A DNA stretch of 64,000 bases from Streptomyces noursei ATCC 11455 (GCF_001704275.1 NZ_CP011533.1:4588001-4652000), one strand, 5' to 3'; shown: positions 26,167-35,200, counted from the first letter of the stretch. A program made the numbers and translations. Notes: generated by a model from the letters alone, not told the origin.

Positions 26167-26295
26167 CTAGTTGTCGCCGCACCCCTGGCTAGGGTTCCCC
26201 TCCTGACCGTCTGAGCCATCGCCAGCTTCACCCTGCGAGTTCTCCTCGTCGCCCCTGACGATGACCGTCCGCTGTAGTGCTTCCTTGAGCGTCAC
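26167..26295 (-). CDS. 42-residue acidic peptide, unrecognised
   Basis: Reading the minus strand from the GTG at 26295 gives VTLKEALQRTVIVRGDEENS then an acidic Gly/Asn-rich tail ending GNPSQGCGDN and a TAG stop at 26167. GGAGG lies eight bases before the start, the strongest ribosome binding site in this part of the element. The product has a short amphipathic N-terminal half, one cysteine near the end and about ten acidic residues. A leader-plus-core layout like a modified-peptide precursor is imaginable, but no modifying enzyme is adjacent. The function is unknown. Confidence 0.5.
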   Translation of the reverse strand: MTLKEALQRTVIVRGDEENSQGEAGDGSDGQEGNPSQGCGDN

Positions 26296-26500
26296 GTGCT
26301 GTGCCTCCTCAAAGATGACCAGTACGAGGCGGTTTCCTCGAACTGTCGTGCACTTGCTGACCCGGCCGACTGTCGCTGTCCGTGGAAATAGCCAACCGGG
26401 GTCTTACCCGCCCCCCGCCGAGACTCGCGACTCGGGGGAATGTCGATTGTCGTTAACAGGGGACGGAGCCTAAAGGGTGTTATTCGCCATCTACGACGCA

Positions 26501-26650
26501 TCAACCTGCGCGCGTTACCCCACTATGGCCGGCCTCATTCACCTTCGAGTCTTTGTATGGGCGCTTCGGCTGGTCTCTTGTGCACAAGTTGCAGTGAGGG
26601 CAATTCTTGATGGCACGCGGACATTCATTGATGGCTGCGGACGCAGCCAT
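26501..26650 (-). CDS. 49-residue cysteine-rich small protein
   Basis: From the ATG at 26650 the minus strand encodes MAASAAINECPRAIKNCPHC followed by NLCTRDQPKRPYKDSKV and a short polar end. The C-x6-C-x2-C-x2-C spacing could bind one zinc ion, as in small zinc ribbons. An AGGA sequence lies close to the start. The composition (Lys, Asn, Asp) is more protein-like than the frame opposite it. No homologue comes to mind. Confidence 0.4.
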   Translation of the reverse strand: MAASAAINECPRAIKNCPHCNLCTRDQPKRPYKDSKVNEAGHSGVTRAG

Positions 26651-26716
26651 CCTTTCCTAGTTGGTACCCCGCCCCGGGAAACCGAACATGTCTGGAATCG
26701 CGGGGCGGGAGTTTAG

Positions 26717-26754
26717 CGCCGCCTCGGGAGCACCCAGCCCCGAGGCGGCGTTTT
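26717..26754. terminator. Hairpin within the element, downstream of the minus-strand gene set
   Basis: A perfect 12-bp stem (26717-26728, 26739-26750) with TTTT on the plus strand. It lies about 85 bases beyond the stop of the minus-strand gene at 26838 and could stop transcription in either direction. Confidence 0.75.
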
Positions 26755-26837
26755 GCGCTCCCCCCTGTGTCCACTGATGCGCAGGACCGGGGCCGAGGGG
26801 GTTTTAGGGCCCACCGTGAGGAGCGCACCCGGTAGTG

Positions 26838-27023
26838 CTACCGGGGGTCTACTGTGGGACACAAGCGGCACGGCCGTCTGTGGTAGGCCAGCGCCTTTTT
26901 CAGCGACCAGACTTCTACGCGCTGCGTGGTGTGTTTACCCATTTCAGCGCAATCGTTGACGGTGTGGTAACTCTTGCCGGCAGGAGTGACGTAGACCGAG
27001 GTGGTGATGGCCGGATTACTCAT
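26838..27023 (-). CDS. Small putative zinc-binding protein
   Basis: A 61-residue protein starting MSNPAITTSVYVTPAGKSYH. The order of residues, YHTVNDCAEM then a later HRRPCRLCP, resembles the metal-binding pattern of Ada-like N-terminal domains (H-x4-C ... C-x2-C), known from many small phage and actinobacterial proteins. The ATG at 27023 follows the stop of the upstream gene by eight bases, so the two are probably one transcript. Confidence 0.65.
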   Translation of the reverse strand: MSNPAITTSVYVTPAGKSYHTVNDCAEMGKHTTQRVEVWSLKKALAYHRRPCRLCPTVDPR

Positions 27024-27031
27024 GAGGCGCC

Positions 27032-27397
27032 CTACTGGTCGTCTATCTCGGCGGCCTGCGCGTTTCTGGCCGTCCAATGTCGCTGGATTGCCAACAAGAC
27101 GTCGATTTTATGGTTAATGGTCTGCACCATTTCCCGGGCTTCTTCGACCCTGACGCGTCCGAGGTCCATCGAATACGACTCATCGCATGTGATGCACTCG
27201 TTTCGGATCTGGATATCCGAAAGATCCACACCCAGGCGGCGAAACGCGTTGACCAGATCCAGTCCTGCGGCTACTGCCTCTTCGCGTTTTTCATCGCGAA
27301 AGAACGACGCATCTACCGGCTCAATCTCCTGATACACCGCGAGCCTCTCAGACCGGGGGAAGATGTTTACTAGGGATAAGGGGGGTGTCCCAGTCAT
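27032..27397 (-). CDS. Hypothetical helical protein of the element
   Basis: The 121-residue product from the ATG at 27397 (GGGGG just upstream) begins MTGTPPLSLVNIFPRSERLA and is mostly charged and helical: DEKREEAVAAGLDLVNAFRR, an ECITCDESYSMDLG segment with a CxxC pair, and a C-terminal helix RVRVEEAREMVQTINHKIDV. No family recognised. It is upstream of, and eight bases from, the small zinc-type gene. Confidence 0.6.
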   Translation of the reverse strand: MTGTPPLSLVNIFPRSERLAVYQEIEPVDASFFRDEKREEAVAAGLDLVNAFRRLGVDLSDIQIRNECITCDESYSMDLGRVRVEEAREMVQTINHKIDVLLAIQRHWTARNAQAAEIDDQ

Positions 27398-27573
27398 GGC
27401 CCCCTTTACACGACGGGGATGCCTGGCAGAAAAACCCTCTGCGGCTGCATGACCAGCACCCGTGATGCCCCACACCATTTATCCCGGTGTGCTGAGGCGT
27501 GAGCAGTAGGACGAATTCCCTCGTCCACGTTGCGCCCCCGCACCCCCGGCACACGAGATGAGGGCCGGGGCAG

Positions 27574-27900
27574 CTACCACCCAATGGACCCGATTACGAA
27601 CAGAATGACGCCAGACACGATGAACGCAAACCCCGCGCCGACAACCCACCCGTCGATGGAGAACCACCAGCGCCAACGCTTTTGACTCTTTTCCAGCGCT
27701 TTGGCGATGCGTTGAGTGGTATCGGGGTCAACCGTCCCCAATACAACGCGGTCATGGTCGGCGGTCACGGTCAGTTCGGGCAGGTGCAACCGCACGGCCG
27801 CAAGTGCCTCGCGTAGTCGCGTCAGTGACGCATCTACGGATCCTTGGGTGCAGGTCATACGGGGGGCTCGGTGCGTGCCGTGGCCGGTCAAGACTCTCAC
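27574..27900 (-). CDS. Small protein with C-terminal membrane hairpin
   Basis: A 108-residue protein from the GTG at 27900, which has an excellent AAGGAGGT site seven bases upstream and overlaps the stop of the preceding gene (GTGA). A soluble helical region (residues 20-75) precedes a tryptophan-rich basic patch (KRWRWWFSIDGW) and one long or two short hydrophobic segments (VVGAGFAFIVSGVILFVIGS) at the C-terminus, so it is likely anchored in the membrane. Function unknown. Confidence 0.65.
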   Translation of the reverse strand: MRVLTGHGTHRAPRMTCTQGSVDASLTRLREALAAVRLHLPELTVTADHDRVVLGTVDPDTTQRIAKALEKSQKRWRWWFSIDGWVVGAGFAFIVSGVILFVIGSIGW

Positions 27901-28094
27901 CGTCCGTACCTCCTTCGGGCATTTCCCTCACGCACACGGGCCCGTAGCGAGCGCAGCGTGGGCGAGTCGTGGTCCTGGTGCTGCTTCTCGTCGGCCGGCG
28001 CCGAGTCAGGACACGACGCGCCGCCGCAGCGGCAAGGGGGGAAGTTAAGCGCCGACCGGATCGGTGCTTCGCTGCACTCGGAGGTTTCAGACAT
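27897..28094 (-). CDS. Small CxC...CPD motif protein
   Basis: A 65-residue protein, MSETSECSEAPIRSALNFPP followed by CRCGGASCPDSAPADEK and an arginine-rich C-terminal helix (LRSLRARVREGNARRRYG). The CRCG...CPD arrangement is seen in short proteins of Streptomyces mobile DNA whose role is not established. It begins the minus-strand gene set and is divergent from the XRE gene at 28368. Its stop overlaps the GTG of the next gene. Confidence 0.6.
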   Translation of the reverse strand: MSETSECSEAPIRSALNFPPCRCGGASCPDSAPADEKQHQDHDSPTLRSLRARVREGNARRRYGR

Positions 28095-28367
28095 GGTCCA
28101 CCAACTTGCGAAGATCCGCCTCAACAACCCGCGGGATGGAGCATGTTGGGGGCCTATAGGGTCCACGTGGGACGCCAGGGGGCAAGATGGCCCACTTGTT
28201 GAACCAGACGTGCCTGTCGTCGCCTTCCCTGGGGACCAGGGGAGAGCCTCCGAGCATGGATCGGCTCCTCTCCGTAGCGGGGGCGCTACCGGGGAGGTTC
28301 AGAGTGGACTACAGTCGGCACACCCATCAACTAGGGAAACCTGATTGCTGAGTTGAGGTCGATCACG

Positions 28368-29195
28368 GTGAACCGCAAGGAGCTGGACCCCGAAGCGTCA
28401 CCCGGTGCCCGTTTCGGGGATCGTTTGCGCAGGTTACGGGACGAACACGGCTGGACGCAGGATGAGTTGGGGGAGCGTATCGGGTGCACGGGGGCGCATG
28501 TTTCGGCCGTAGAAACTGGTCGGAGGCCACCAACTCAACAGTTCGCGATTGGAGCCGACAAGGCCCTTGGGACCGGTGACCTGTTCGAGCGTGAGTGGCG
28601 CGAGATCAGGCACGGCAGCCTGTTGGAAGGGTTCCCGGAGTACGTCAGGCACGAGGGCCAGGCCGCAGAGATCCGGCTCTTTGAAATGGGTGTGATCCCC
28701 GGCCCGCTTCAGACTCGGGAGTACGCGGAAGCTCTGGAGGCGGTCAACGTACAGAGAGGGGACCTCACTGCTGAGCAGGCTGCCGAACGGGTGGACTTCT
28801 TGATAAAGCGGCAATCAGCGCTTGTCCGCCCCCAGGCCCCGTTGGTGATTGTGGTCCTGGATGAGAGCTGCATCCGAAGGCCGGTCGGAGGCCCCGCAGT
28901 CATGGGGAGCCAGTTGGCCCATCTGATCGAGTTCGCCGAGCAGCCAAACACGTCGCTACAGGTAGCCCCGTTCACCATGGGGGAGCGACAGCCGTTCCGC
29001 CGGCTGGTGCACCTGCTCACGCTGGCGGACCGGTCTGCGGTTTCCTACGTCGAGTCGCAAACTCAAGGACACCTAGACCGCGAACTCGCCACTGTGTTGC
29101 CCCTGGTGAGGGCCTACCATCAGCTACAGACCGAAGCGCTCTCTCAAGCGGATTCCGTTGCCATGATTGAGCAGGCACGAAAGGGCACCCCGTGA
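28368..29195 (+). CDS. XRE-type HTH regulator with DUF5753 sensor domain
   Basis: A 275-residue protein. The N-terminal XRE helix-turn-helix reads FGDRLRRLRDEHGWTQDELG then CTGAHVSAVETGRRPP. Residues about 95-270 form the DUF5753 domain (FEMGVIPGPLQTREYAEALE; IRRPVGGPAVMGSQLAHLIE). Such proteins pair with a downstream DUF397 gene, and well-studied Streptomyces pairs affect development or antibiotic production. I use the GTG at 28368 with a GAGGT site at 28355-28359; the frame is open from a TTG at 28353. It could act as the repressor of the divergent small-gene set. Confidence 0.9.
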   Translation: MNRKELDPEASPGARFGDRLRRLRDEHGWTQDELGERIGCTGAHVSAVETGRRPPTQQFAIGADKALGTGDLFEREWREIRHGSLLEGFPEYVRHEGQAAEIRLFEMGVIPGPLQTREYAEALEAVNVQRGDLTAEQAAERVDFLIKRQSALVRPQAPLVIVVLDESCIRRPVGGPAVMGSQLAHLIEFAEQPNTSLQVAPFTMGERQPFRRLVHLLTLADRSAVSYVESQTQGHLDRELATVLPLVRAYHQLQTEALSQADSVAMIEQARKGTP

Positions 29196-29392
29196 CGACC
29201 GAACCCCTCAACTGGATCAAGTCCTCCTACAGCGGTAGCAACGGTGGATCCTGCATCGAATGGGCCCCAAAGCACGCGGCGGCCACGGGTGAAGTGTGGG
29301 TCCGGGACAGCAAGAACCCGGACGGCCCGCACCTGACTCTGACCGCCGATGCCTTCGCCGGGTTGGTTGCCTTCGCCAAGTCCCAAGACTGA
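29192..29392 (+). CDS. DUF397 protein
   Basis: A 66-residue protein with the whole DUF397 signature: WIKSSYSGSNGGSCIEWA, VWVRDSKNPDGPHL and FAGLVAFAKSQD. Its GTG start overlaps the stop of the XRE gene (GTGA). DUF397 proteins are thought to bind and modulate the partner XRE protein. Confidence 0.92.
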   Translation: MTTEPLNWIKSSYSGSNGGSCIEWAPKHAAATGEVWVRDSKNPDGPHLTLTADAFAGLVAFAKSQD

Positions 29393-29412
29393 TGGTTCCA
29401 ATCAGTCGGCCG

Positions 29413-29451
29413 AGCCCCGCCACTCCATGTCGTCGGAGCGGCGGGGCTTTC
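29413..29451 (+). terminator. Terminator after DUF397 gene
   Basis: AGCCCCGCC and GGCGGGGCT arms followed by TTT, 20 bases after the DUF397 stop. Confidence 0.85.
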
Positions 29452-29507
29452 GCATGACCGCATCAAGGCTGGCGGGGGGGCTCGCCGCTGACCGCCACGT
29501 ACGGCAG

Positions 29508-29545
29508 CGGCGCCCCCGTCGGGATCTCTCCCGGCGGGGGCGCCG
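29508..29545 (+). terminator. Second hairpin at the right end of the element
   Basis: An 11-bp perfect stem (CGGCGCCCCCG with CGGGGGCGCCG) followed by TATTT. No gene ends between it and the previous terminator. Confidence 0.75.
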
Positions 29546-29608
29546 TATTTCTGGGCGCAGATCACGCCCGGCGGTGGTGCCCCTTTAGATGCACTGACGT
29601 GAGTCAAT

Positions 29609-29638
29609 GCCCCCGACGGAGGGAACTCCGTCGGGGGC
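29609..29638 (+). terminator. Third hairpin at the right end of the element
   Basis: A perfect 13-bp stem (29609-29621, 29626-29638) with a GGAA tetraloop. Just before it, 29591-29610 is an imperfect palindrome around TGAC-gtga-GTCA. Confidence 0.75.
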
Positions 29639-29690
29639 GCCTTGTCGCGTTTTCCCAGGTCACAGGCCGAGTGTTTTACCCCCACTGCTG

Positions 29691-29908
29691 CACATGAGGG
29701 TTCCGACCCGCTCCTCGGCGGCCACCCCGAGGGTGTCGCGGAGCGCGTGCGCGAGCTGGGCGGCCCGGCGGCCGATCTCGGCGAAGGTGCGGCGGTGCGG
29801 CTCGGCCTCGCCGGTCCAGGTGATGACCTGCGACTTTCCATGGACCGTGGATCCATGGGTGAGGATTCGCGAGACCGTGAGCGGTACGTCCTGCATCGTG
29901 CTGAGCAC
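29691..29908 (-). pseudogene. 5' fragment of the acyl-CoA ligase gene
   Basis: Codons 1-72 of the ligase at 23183-24835 are repeated here exactly, then the frame leaves homology and stops at 29660 after ten unrelated codons. It still has the original start and upstream region. It is the severed 5' end left by insertion of the element. Confidence 0.93.
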
Positions 29909-30054
29909 CGGGTTGCCTCCGCTTTGTTACGGGCGGGTAGTGGTGCTGCGATTGCCGATGCGTACCAGGCGGTATGTCACGCCTCCATGGCGTGTTCTTT
30001 TCCTCTCAGCGGCGGAAACGGCCGGGAACACGCCCAGCGCGCGGCGCCGCGCAC
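29691..30054. repeat. 364-bp direct repeat, copy B
   Basis: Second copy of 24618-24981. The right edge abuts a C-rich stretch that leads into the SpoIIE-phosphatase gene, which is probably the ancestral neighbour of the ligase promoter. Confidence 0.97.
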
Positions 30055-30109
30055 CCCCCGCACCCCCCGCGCCCCCGCGCCCCCCGCGTCACCCGTGCGG
30101 GCGCGGCGG

Positions 30110-31996
30110 CTACACCACCGGCGCCGGCTTCGGGGCCACCGTCTGGAGGACGAGGACCGAGAGGTCGTCCTCGACCGGACCGGTGCCGAAGTCGTGCGCG
30201 GCCCGCCGGATGTGTTCCGCGAGCGCCTTGGCGCCCAGCCCGAGGCCGTCCCGCAGGACCTCGATCAGCCCGTCGTTGTCGTCCAACTGCCAGTTGCCGC
30301 AGCGGCGTTCGGTGACCCCGTCGGTGACGCACAGCAGCGTCTCGCCGGGGGCGAGGGTGAAGGTGCTGGCGTGGTACTCGGTGCCCTCGTCGATGCCCAG
30401 CAGCATCTGCGGGTCGGCGGCCGGCTCCACCGCGCCGTCGGTGAACATGTGGAGCGGCGGCGGGTGCCCGGCGCTGGCGACGGTGCAACGGGTCCCGGGG
30501 ACGCCCGGATCGACGGCCAGCTCCCCGTACAGCAGGCTCAGAAAGCGGGAGCTGGCCTGTTCACCGCCGAGCTCCACCGCCTCCGCGCTCTCCTCGGCCA
30601 TGGCCAGGTTCAACCGCCCGAGGACCGATTCGACGCCGTGGCCCTCACGGGCCAGCAGGCGCACCAGGTGGCGGGCCAGTCCGGTCACCGACATCGCCTC
30701 GGGGTCCTTGCCCTGGACGTCCCCCAGCAGGAAGCACCAGCGGCACTCGCCCATCGGGAAGATGTCGTAGAAGTCGCCGCCGACGGTCTGCCCCTCGCCG
30801 TGCGGTTCGTAGACGATCGCGGTGTCCACGCCGGGGATGCTGGCCAGCGAAGCGGGCAGCTGACGGCGCTGGAGCGCCAGGCTGATGGTGGTCTGGCGGG
30901 TGTACTGGCGGGCGGTGTGCACGGCCTGGGCGACCCGCCGGGCGACGTCCTCCACCATGCGGACGACGGTGTCGGTCATCTTCAGCCGGCCCGCCCGGCC
31001 CAGCAGCAGGACTCCCTGGAGTTCACCGCGCGCCACCAGGGGGAAAGCCAGTGACGACCCGCCCGCCGAGGACGCGCCGGCGCATTCCGGCCAGGGCCAG
31101 GCGGTGCCGCCGGGGCGGACGATGTCGGTGGGCGGATCGCGCACCAGGTCGGTGCGGAGCGGCCCGATCCGCCGCTCGTCGACGTGCCAGACCCGGGAGA
31201 GCTCCATCCCGCCGCCCTCGACGCTCAGCCAGATCGCGCACCAGTCGGCGAGGCGGGGCACCAGCAGCTGGGCGGCGAGCGCGGTGACCATGTCCTGGTC
31301 CAGCTGGCCGGCCAGCAGCTCGCTGGTCTCGGCGAGGAACGACGGGCCGCCGCGGTCGGCCCACTCGGCGGCGTCGCCGTGCGGCGGGCCGTCGTGCCCG
31401 CCCGGCACCCGGACCGGGGTCGCGGCCCCGTGCGGGTGCCGGGCGGGCCCGCGCGGCGCGGCCGTCTCGCCCTCGGTGGCCTCCAGGCGGAACCAGACCG
31501 TCTTGGTCGCCTTGCGGTACGTCACACCCCAGGACTCGGCAAGCGCGCTGACCAGTTGGAGGCCGTAGCCGGGCTCGCCGCTGCGGGCGTCCACCCCGCC
31601 GCGCACCACCCGCGAGGGGTGCCGGTCGGAGACCTCCAGGACGACGGCGACGGTGGCCGGGCCCGGCGGCGCGGAGCCGCCCCCGCGGGCCTCGCCGCGG
31701 GCGGCGCCGGCCGGCTTGCGCCCGTACTCCAGCCGGCAGGTCACGTCGATGTCGGTGCCCGCGTACATCACGGCGTTGGTGACCAGTTCGCTGACGAGGA
31801 GGACGGCCTGGTCGATGAGTTCCTGGCTGATCGCCGCGGCGCCGGGGGCGGCGTCGGGGGCGGCGGCCCGCTCGGTCAGCAGCGTGCGCACGAAGCGACG
31901 GGCGCCGGAGGCGGCCAGCTGGTTCGCCGGCAATCCGGTGCGGGAGACCGTTTCGGTCTCGTGCGGCGTCGTCGTCCGCGGGGACAGCGTGGTCAC
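30110..31996 (-). CDS. SpoIIE-type PP2C phosphatase with anti-sigma-type ATPase and GAF domains
   Basis: A 628-residue regulator. Residues about 20-175 are an HATPase domain of the SpoIIAB/RsbW type (LVSELVTNAVMYAG as N box, GYGLQLVSALAESWG). A GAF-like sensor (about 230-385) follows, then the SpoIIE phosphatase domain with metal ligands in VGGDFYDIF and LLGDVQGKD and the terminal EDDLSVLVL. It should switch anti-sigma-antagonist proteins on or off by phosphorylation state. The GTG at 31996 has AGGGGG upstream. It is divergent from the HAMP-array kinase at 32223. Confidence 0.9.
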   Translation of the reverse strand: MTTLSPRTTTPHETETVSRTGLPANQLAASGARRFVRTLLTERAAAPDAAPGAAAISQELIDQAVLLVSELVTNAVMYAGTDIDVTCRLEYGRKPAGAARGEARGGGSAPPGPATVAVVLEVSDRHPSRVVRGGVDARSGEPGYGLQLVSALAESWGVTYRKATKTVWFRLEATEGETAAPRGPARHPHGAATPVRVPGGHDGPPHGDAAEWADRGGPSFLAETSELLAGQLDQDMVTALAAQLLVPRLADWCAIWLSVEGGGMELSRVWHVDERRIGPLRTDLVRDPPTDIVRPGGTAWPWPECAGASSAGGSSLAFPLVARGELQGVLLLGRAGRLKMTDTVVRMVEDVARRVAQAVHTARQYTRQTTISLALQRRQLPASLASIPGVDTAIVYEPHGEGQTVGGDFYDIFPMGECRWCFLLGDVQGKDPEAMSVTGLARHLVRLLAREGHGVESVLGRLNLAMAEESAEAVELGGEQASSRFLSLLYGELAVDPGVPGTRCTVASAGHPPPLHMFTDGAVEPAADPQMLLGIDEGTEYHASTFTLAPGETLLCVTDGVTERRCGNWQLDDNDGLIEVLRDGLGLGAKALAEHIRRAAHDFGTGPVEDDLSVLVLQTVAPKPAPVV

Positions 31997-32222
31997 TGCG
32001 CCCCCTGAAGAACCTGGGCAAAGCGTCTCATTACGGGCGCTTTATACTATGACATATCTGACCAATACGATCAGTTCCGGACCTCCTCCGGAACCCGTCG
32101 GGGCGCCAGCGGATCCGGCTCCGGAGCGCCCCCCGGACGAGCCGGACGGCCCTGCACCGGCCGGCCGGCTCGCCATCCGTTCGCTACGAGTTCGGTCTCG
32201 ATCACTGGGGGGATGGTGTGCC

Positions 32223-35200
32223 ATGACGCCCGACCCGCCCCGGCCCGAGTCCGCGGCGTCCCCGCCGGACCCCCGCCCCGACGGCCCGTGGGTGCGCACC
32301 AGTGAGCTGCGCCCCCTGCTGGCCGCCATGAACGCCCTACGGGACGGCGACTTCGCAGCCCGGACCGGACACGCCCCGGGCGATCCCCCGGCCGACGGCG
32401 TGCTGGCCGACATGACCGACGTCTTCGCCCAGATCGTCGCCCGCAACGCCCACCTCGCCACCGAACTCCAGCGGCTGCGCCACGAGGTCATCCGCCAGGG
32501 CCGGCTGGACGAGCGGATCAGCGCCAGCCCCGGCCAGGGCGGCTGGTCCACCAACGTCGAGGCCGCCAACGCCGTCCTGGAAGCGCTGGTCACCCCGGTC
32601 GCCAAGGCCACCCGGGTGCTGGACTCGATCGCCGACGGCGACCTGACCCGCCATGTCGATCTGCACGACGGCAGCCGCCAGCTCCGCGGCGACCTGCGCC
32701 GCCTGGGCAGCTGCGTCAACCGCGTGGTCGACCAGCTCTCGCTGTTCACCGGCGAGGTCACCCGGGTCGCCCGCGAGGTCGGCACCGAGGGCCGGCTCGG
32801 CGGACGCGCCAAGGTCCAGGACCTCTCCGGCGACTGGCTGCACGTGACCGAGGCGGTCAACACCATGGCGTCCCGGCTGACCGCCCAGGTCCGGGACATC
32901 GCCGTGGTGACCACCGCGGTGGCCCGCGGCGACCTCACCCAGCAGGTGACCGTCGAGGCCACCGGCGAGCTGCTGGAACTCAAGCTCACCGTGAACACCA
33001 TGGTCGACCAGCTGCGGGCGTTCGCCGACGAGGTCACCCGGGTCGCCCGCGAGGTCGGCACGGAAGGCCGGCTCGGCGGACGCGCCCAGGTCCGCGGCGT
33101 CTCCGGCGTCTGGAAGGACCTCACCGACAACGTCAACTCCATGGCGTCCAACCTGACCTGGCAGGTCCGCAACATCGCCCAGGTCACCACCGCCGTCGCC
33201 AACGGCGACCTCAGCCAGAAGATCACCGTGGACGCCCGCGGCGAGATCCTGGAACTCAAGTCGACGATCAACACCATGGTCGACCAGCTCTCCGCCTTCG
33301 CCGACGAGGTCACCCGGGTCGCCCGCGAGGTCGGCACCGAGGGCCAGCTCGGCGGACGCGCCCAGGTCCGCGGCGTCTCCGGCGTCTGGAAGGACCTCAC
33401 CGAGAGCGTCAACTTCATGGCGGACAACCTCACCACCCAGGTCCGCAACATCGCCCTGGTCGCCACCGCCGTCGCCGAGGGCGACCTCGGCAGGAAGATC
33501 ACCGTCGAGGCGAAGGGCGAGATCCTGGAACTCAAGTCGACGATCAACACCATGGTCGACCAGCTCTCCGCCTTCGCCGACGAGGTCACCCGGGTCGCCC
33601 GCGAGGTCGGCACCGAGGGCAACCTCGGCGGTCAGGCGCAGGTCCGGGGCGCCTCCGGGGTCTGGAAGGAGCTCACCGACAACGTCAACTTCATGGCGCT
33701 GAACCTCACTTCGCAGGTCCGCAACATCGCCCAGGTGACCACCGCCGTCGCCAACGGCGACCTGACCAAGAAGATCGACGTGGACGCCCGCGGCGAGATC
33801 CTGGAGCTGAAGGACACCGTGAACACCATGGTGAAGCAGCTGCGGGCGTTCGCCGACGAGGTCACCCGGGTCGCCCGCGAGGTCGGCACCGAGGGCCGGC
33901 TCGGCGGACGCGCCCAGGTCCACGGCGTCTCCGGCGTCTGGAAGAACCTCACCGACAACGTCAACTCCATGGCGGACAACCTCACCTCCCAGGTCCGCAA
34001 CATCGCCGAGGTGGCGACGTCGGTGGCCCGCGGCGACCTCTCCAAGAAGATCGACGTGGACGCCCGCGGCGAGATCCTGGAACTCAAGACCACCATCAAC
34101 ACCATGGTCGACACCCTGTCCTCGTTCGCCTCCGAGGTGACCCGGGTGGCCCGCGAGGTCGGCAGCGAGGGCCAGCTCGGCGGCCAGGCCCGGGTCGAGG
34201 GCGTCTACGGCACCTGGAAGCAGCTCACCACCAGCGTCAACGAGCTGGCGCTCAACCTCACCACCCAGGTGCGGGCGATCGCCGAGGTGACCGACGCGGT
34301 CACCCAGGGCGACATGTCCGGCTCGATCACCGTCGACGCCCGGGGCGAGGTCGCCGCCCTGAAGAACAACATCAACCTCATGGTCGCCAACCTCCGCGAG
34401 ACCACCCGCGCCAAGGACTGGCTGGAGTCCAACCTGACCCGCATCGCCGGCCTGATGCAGGGCCACCGCGACCTGGTCGAAGTCGCCGACCTGATCCTGC
34501 GCGAGCTGACCCCGCTGGTGAACGCGCAGTTCGGCGCGTTCTTCCTGGCCGAGGCGGGCGCCCTGCCGGGCGAGGGCCTGGAGCTGATCGCCGGCTACGG
34601 CACCGGCCACCCCGAGGGCCGCAGGTCACTGCCCCGGATGCGGATGGGCACCCCCGGCTGGGGCCTGATCACCCAGGCCGCGACGGAGAAGAAGCGGATC
34701 CTCGTCGAGAACGTCCCCGCCGACTACCTCACCATCAGCTCCGGACTCGGCGCCGCCGCCCCCGCCAGCGTCGTCATCCTGCCGATCCTCTTCGAGGACC
34801 AGGTGCTCGGCGTGATCGAACTGGCCTCCTTCAGCCGCTTCAGCGATGTCCACCTCGCCTTCATCGACCAGTTCGTCAACACCATCGGCGTCTCCGTCAA
34901 CACCATCATCGCCAACTCCCGCACCGAATCGCTGCTCTCGGAGTCCCAGCGGCTGACCGCCGAACTCCGCCAGCGCTCCGACGAGCTCCAACTCACCAAC
35001 GCCGAGCTGGAGGAGAAGGCCGCACTCCTCGCCACCTCCTCGCAGTACAAGTCCGAGTTCCTGGCCAACATGTCGCACGAGCTGCGGACCCCCCTCAACT
35101 CCCTGCTCGTCCTCTCCCGCCTGCTCGCGGACAACCCCGAGAGCCACCTCAGCCCGCAGGAGGTGGAATTCGCCGTCACCATCCACCGCGCCGGCTCCGA

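Larger units (their letters stand above)
24618..30054. mobile_element. Small integrated element bounded by 364-bp direct repeats
   Basis: Two copies of a 364-bp segment in the same orientation enclose 4709 bases of different character: lower G+C, several very short genes, hairpins between genes, and phage-like content (a holin-type pair, a repressor-type XRE protein with DUF397 partner). Excision by recombination between the repeats would give a 5073-bp circle and restore one continuous ligase-promoter region next to the SpoIIE gene at 30110. No integrase, transposase, replication or transfer gene is recognisable, so it is either a remnant or depends on another element. The repeat length is far greater than serine-integrase cores, which argues for a captured homologous attachment segment or single-crossover insertion. 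Confidence 0.8.

Noticed and set aside
26477..26716. Plus-strand 79-codon frame ending just before the hairpin at 26717
   Set aside because: Weak ribosome binding site and less protein-like composition than the 49-residue gene on the opposite strand.
27348..27584. Minus-strand frame with two Cys pairs (VCRGCGG and CWSCSRR) after the 108-residue gene
   Set aside because: It would need a TTG start without ribosome binding site and overlaps the 121-residue gene by 50 bases; kept only as a possibility.
32337..34610. Minus-strand frame opposite the HAMP array with internal repeats
   Set aside because: The repeats only mirror the 276-base periodicity of the kinase gene; the product is Gly/Asp/Leu-rich nonsense.
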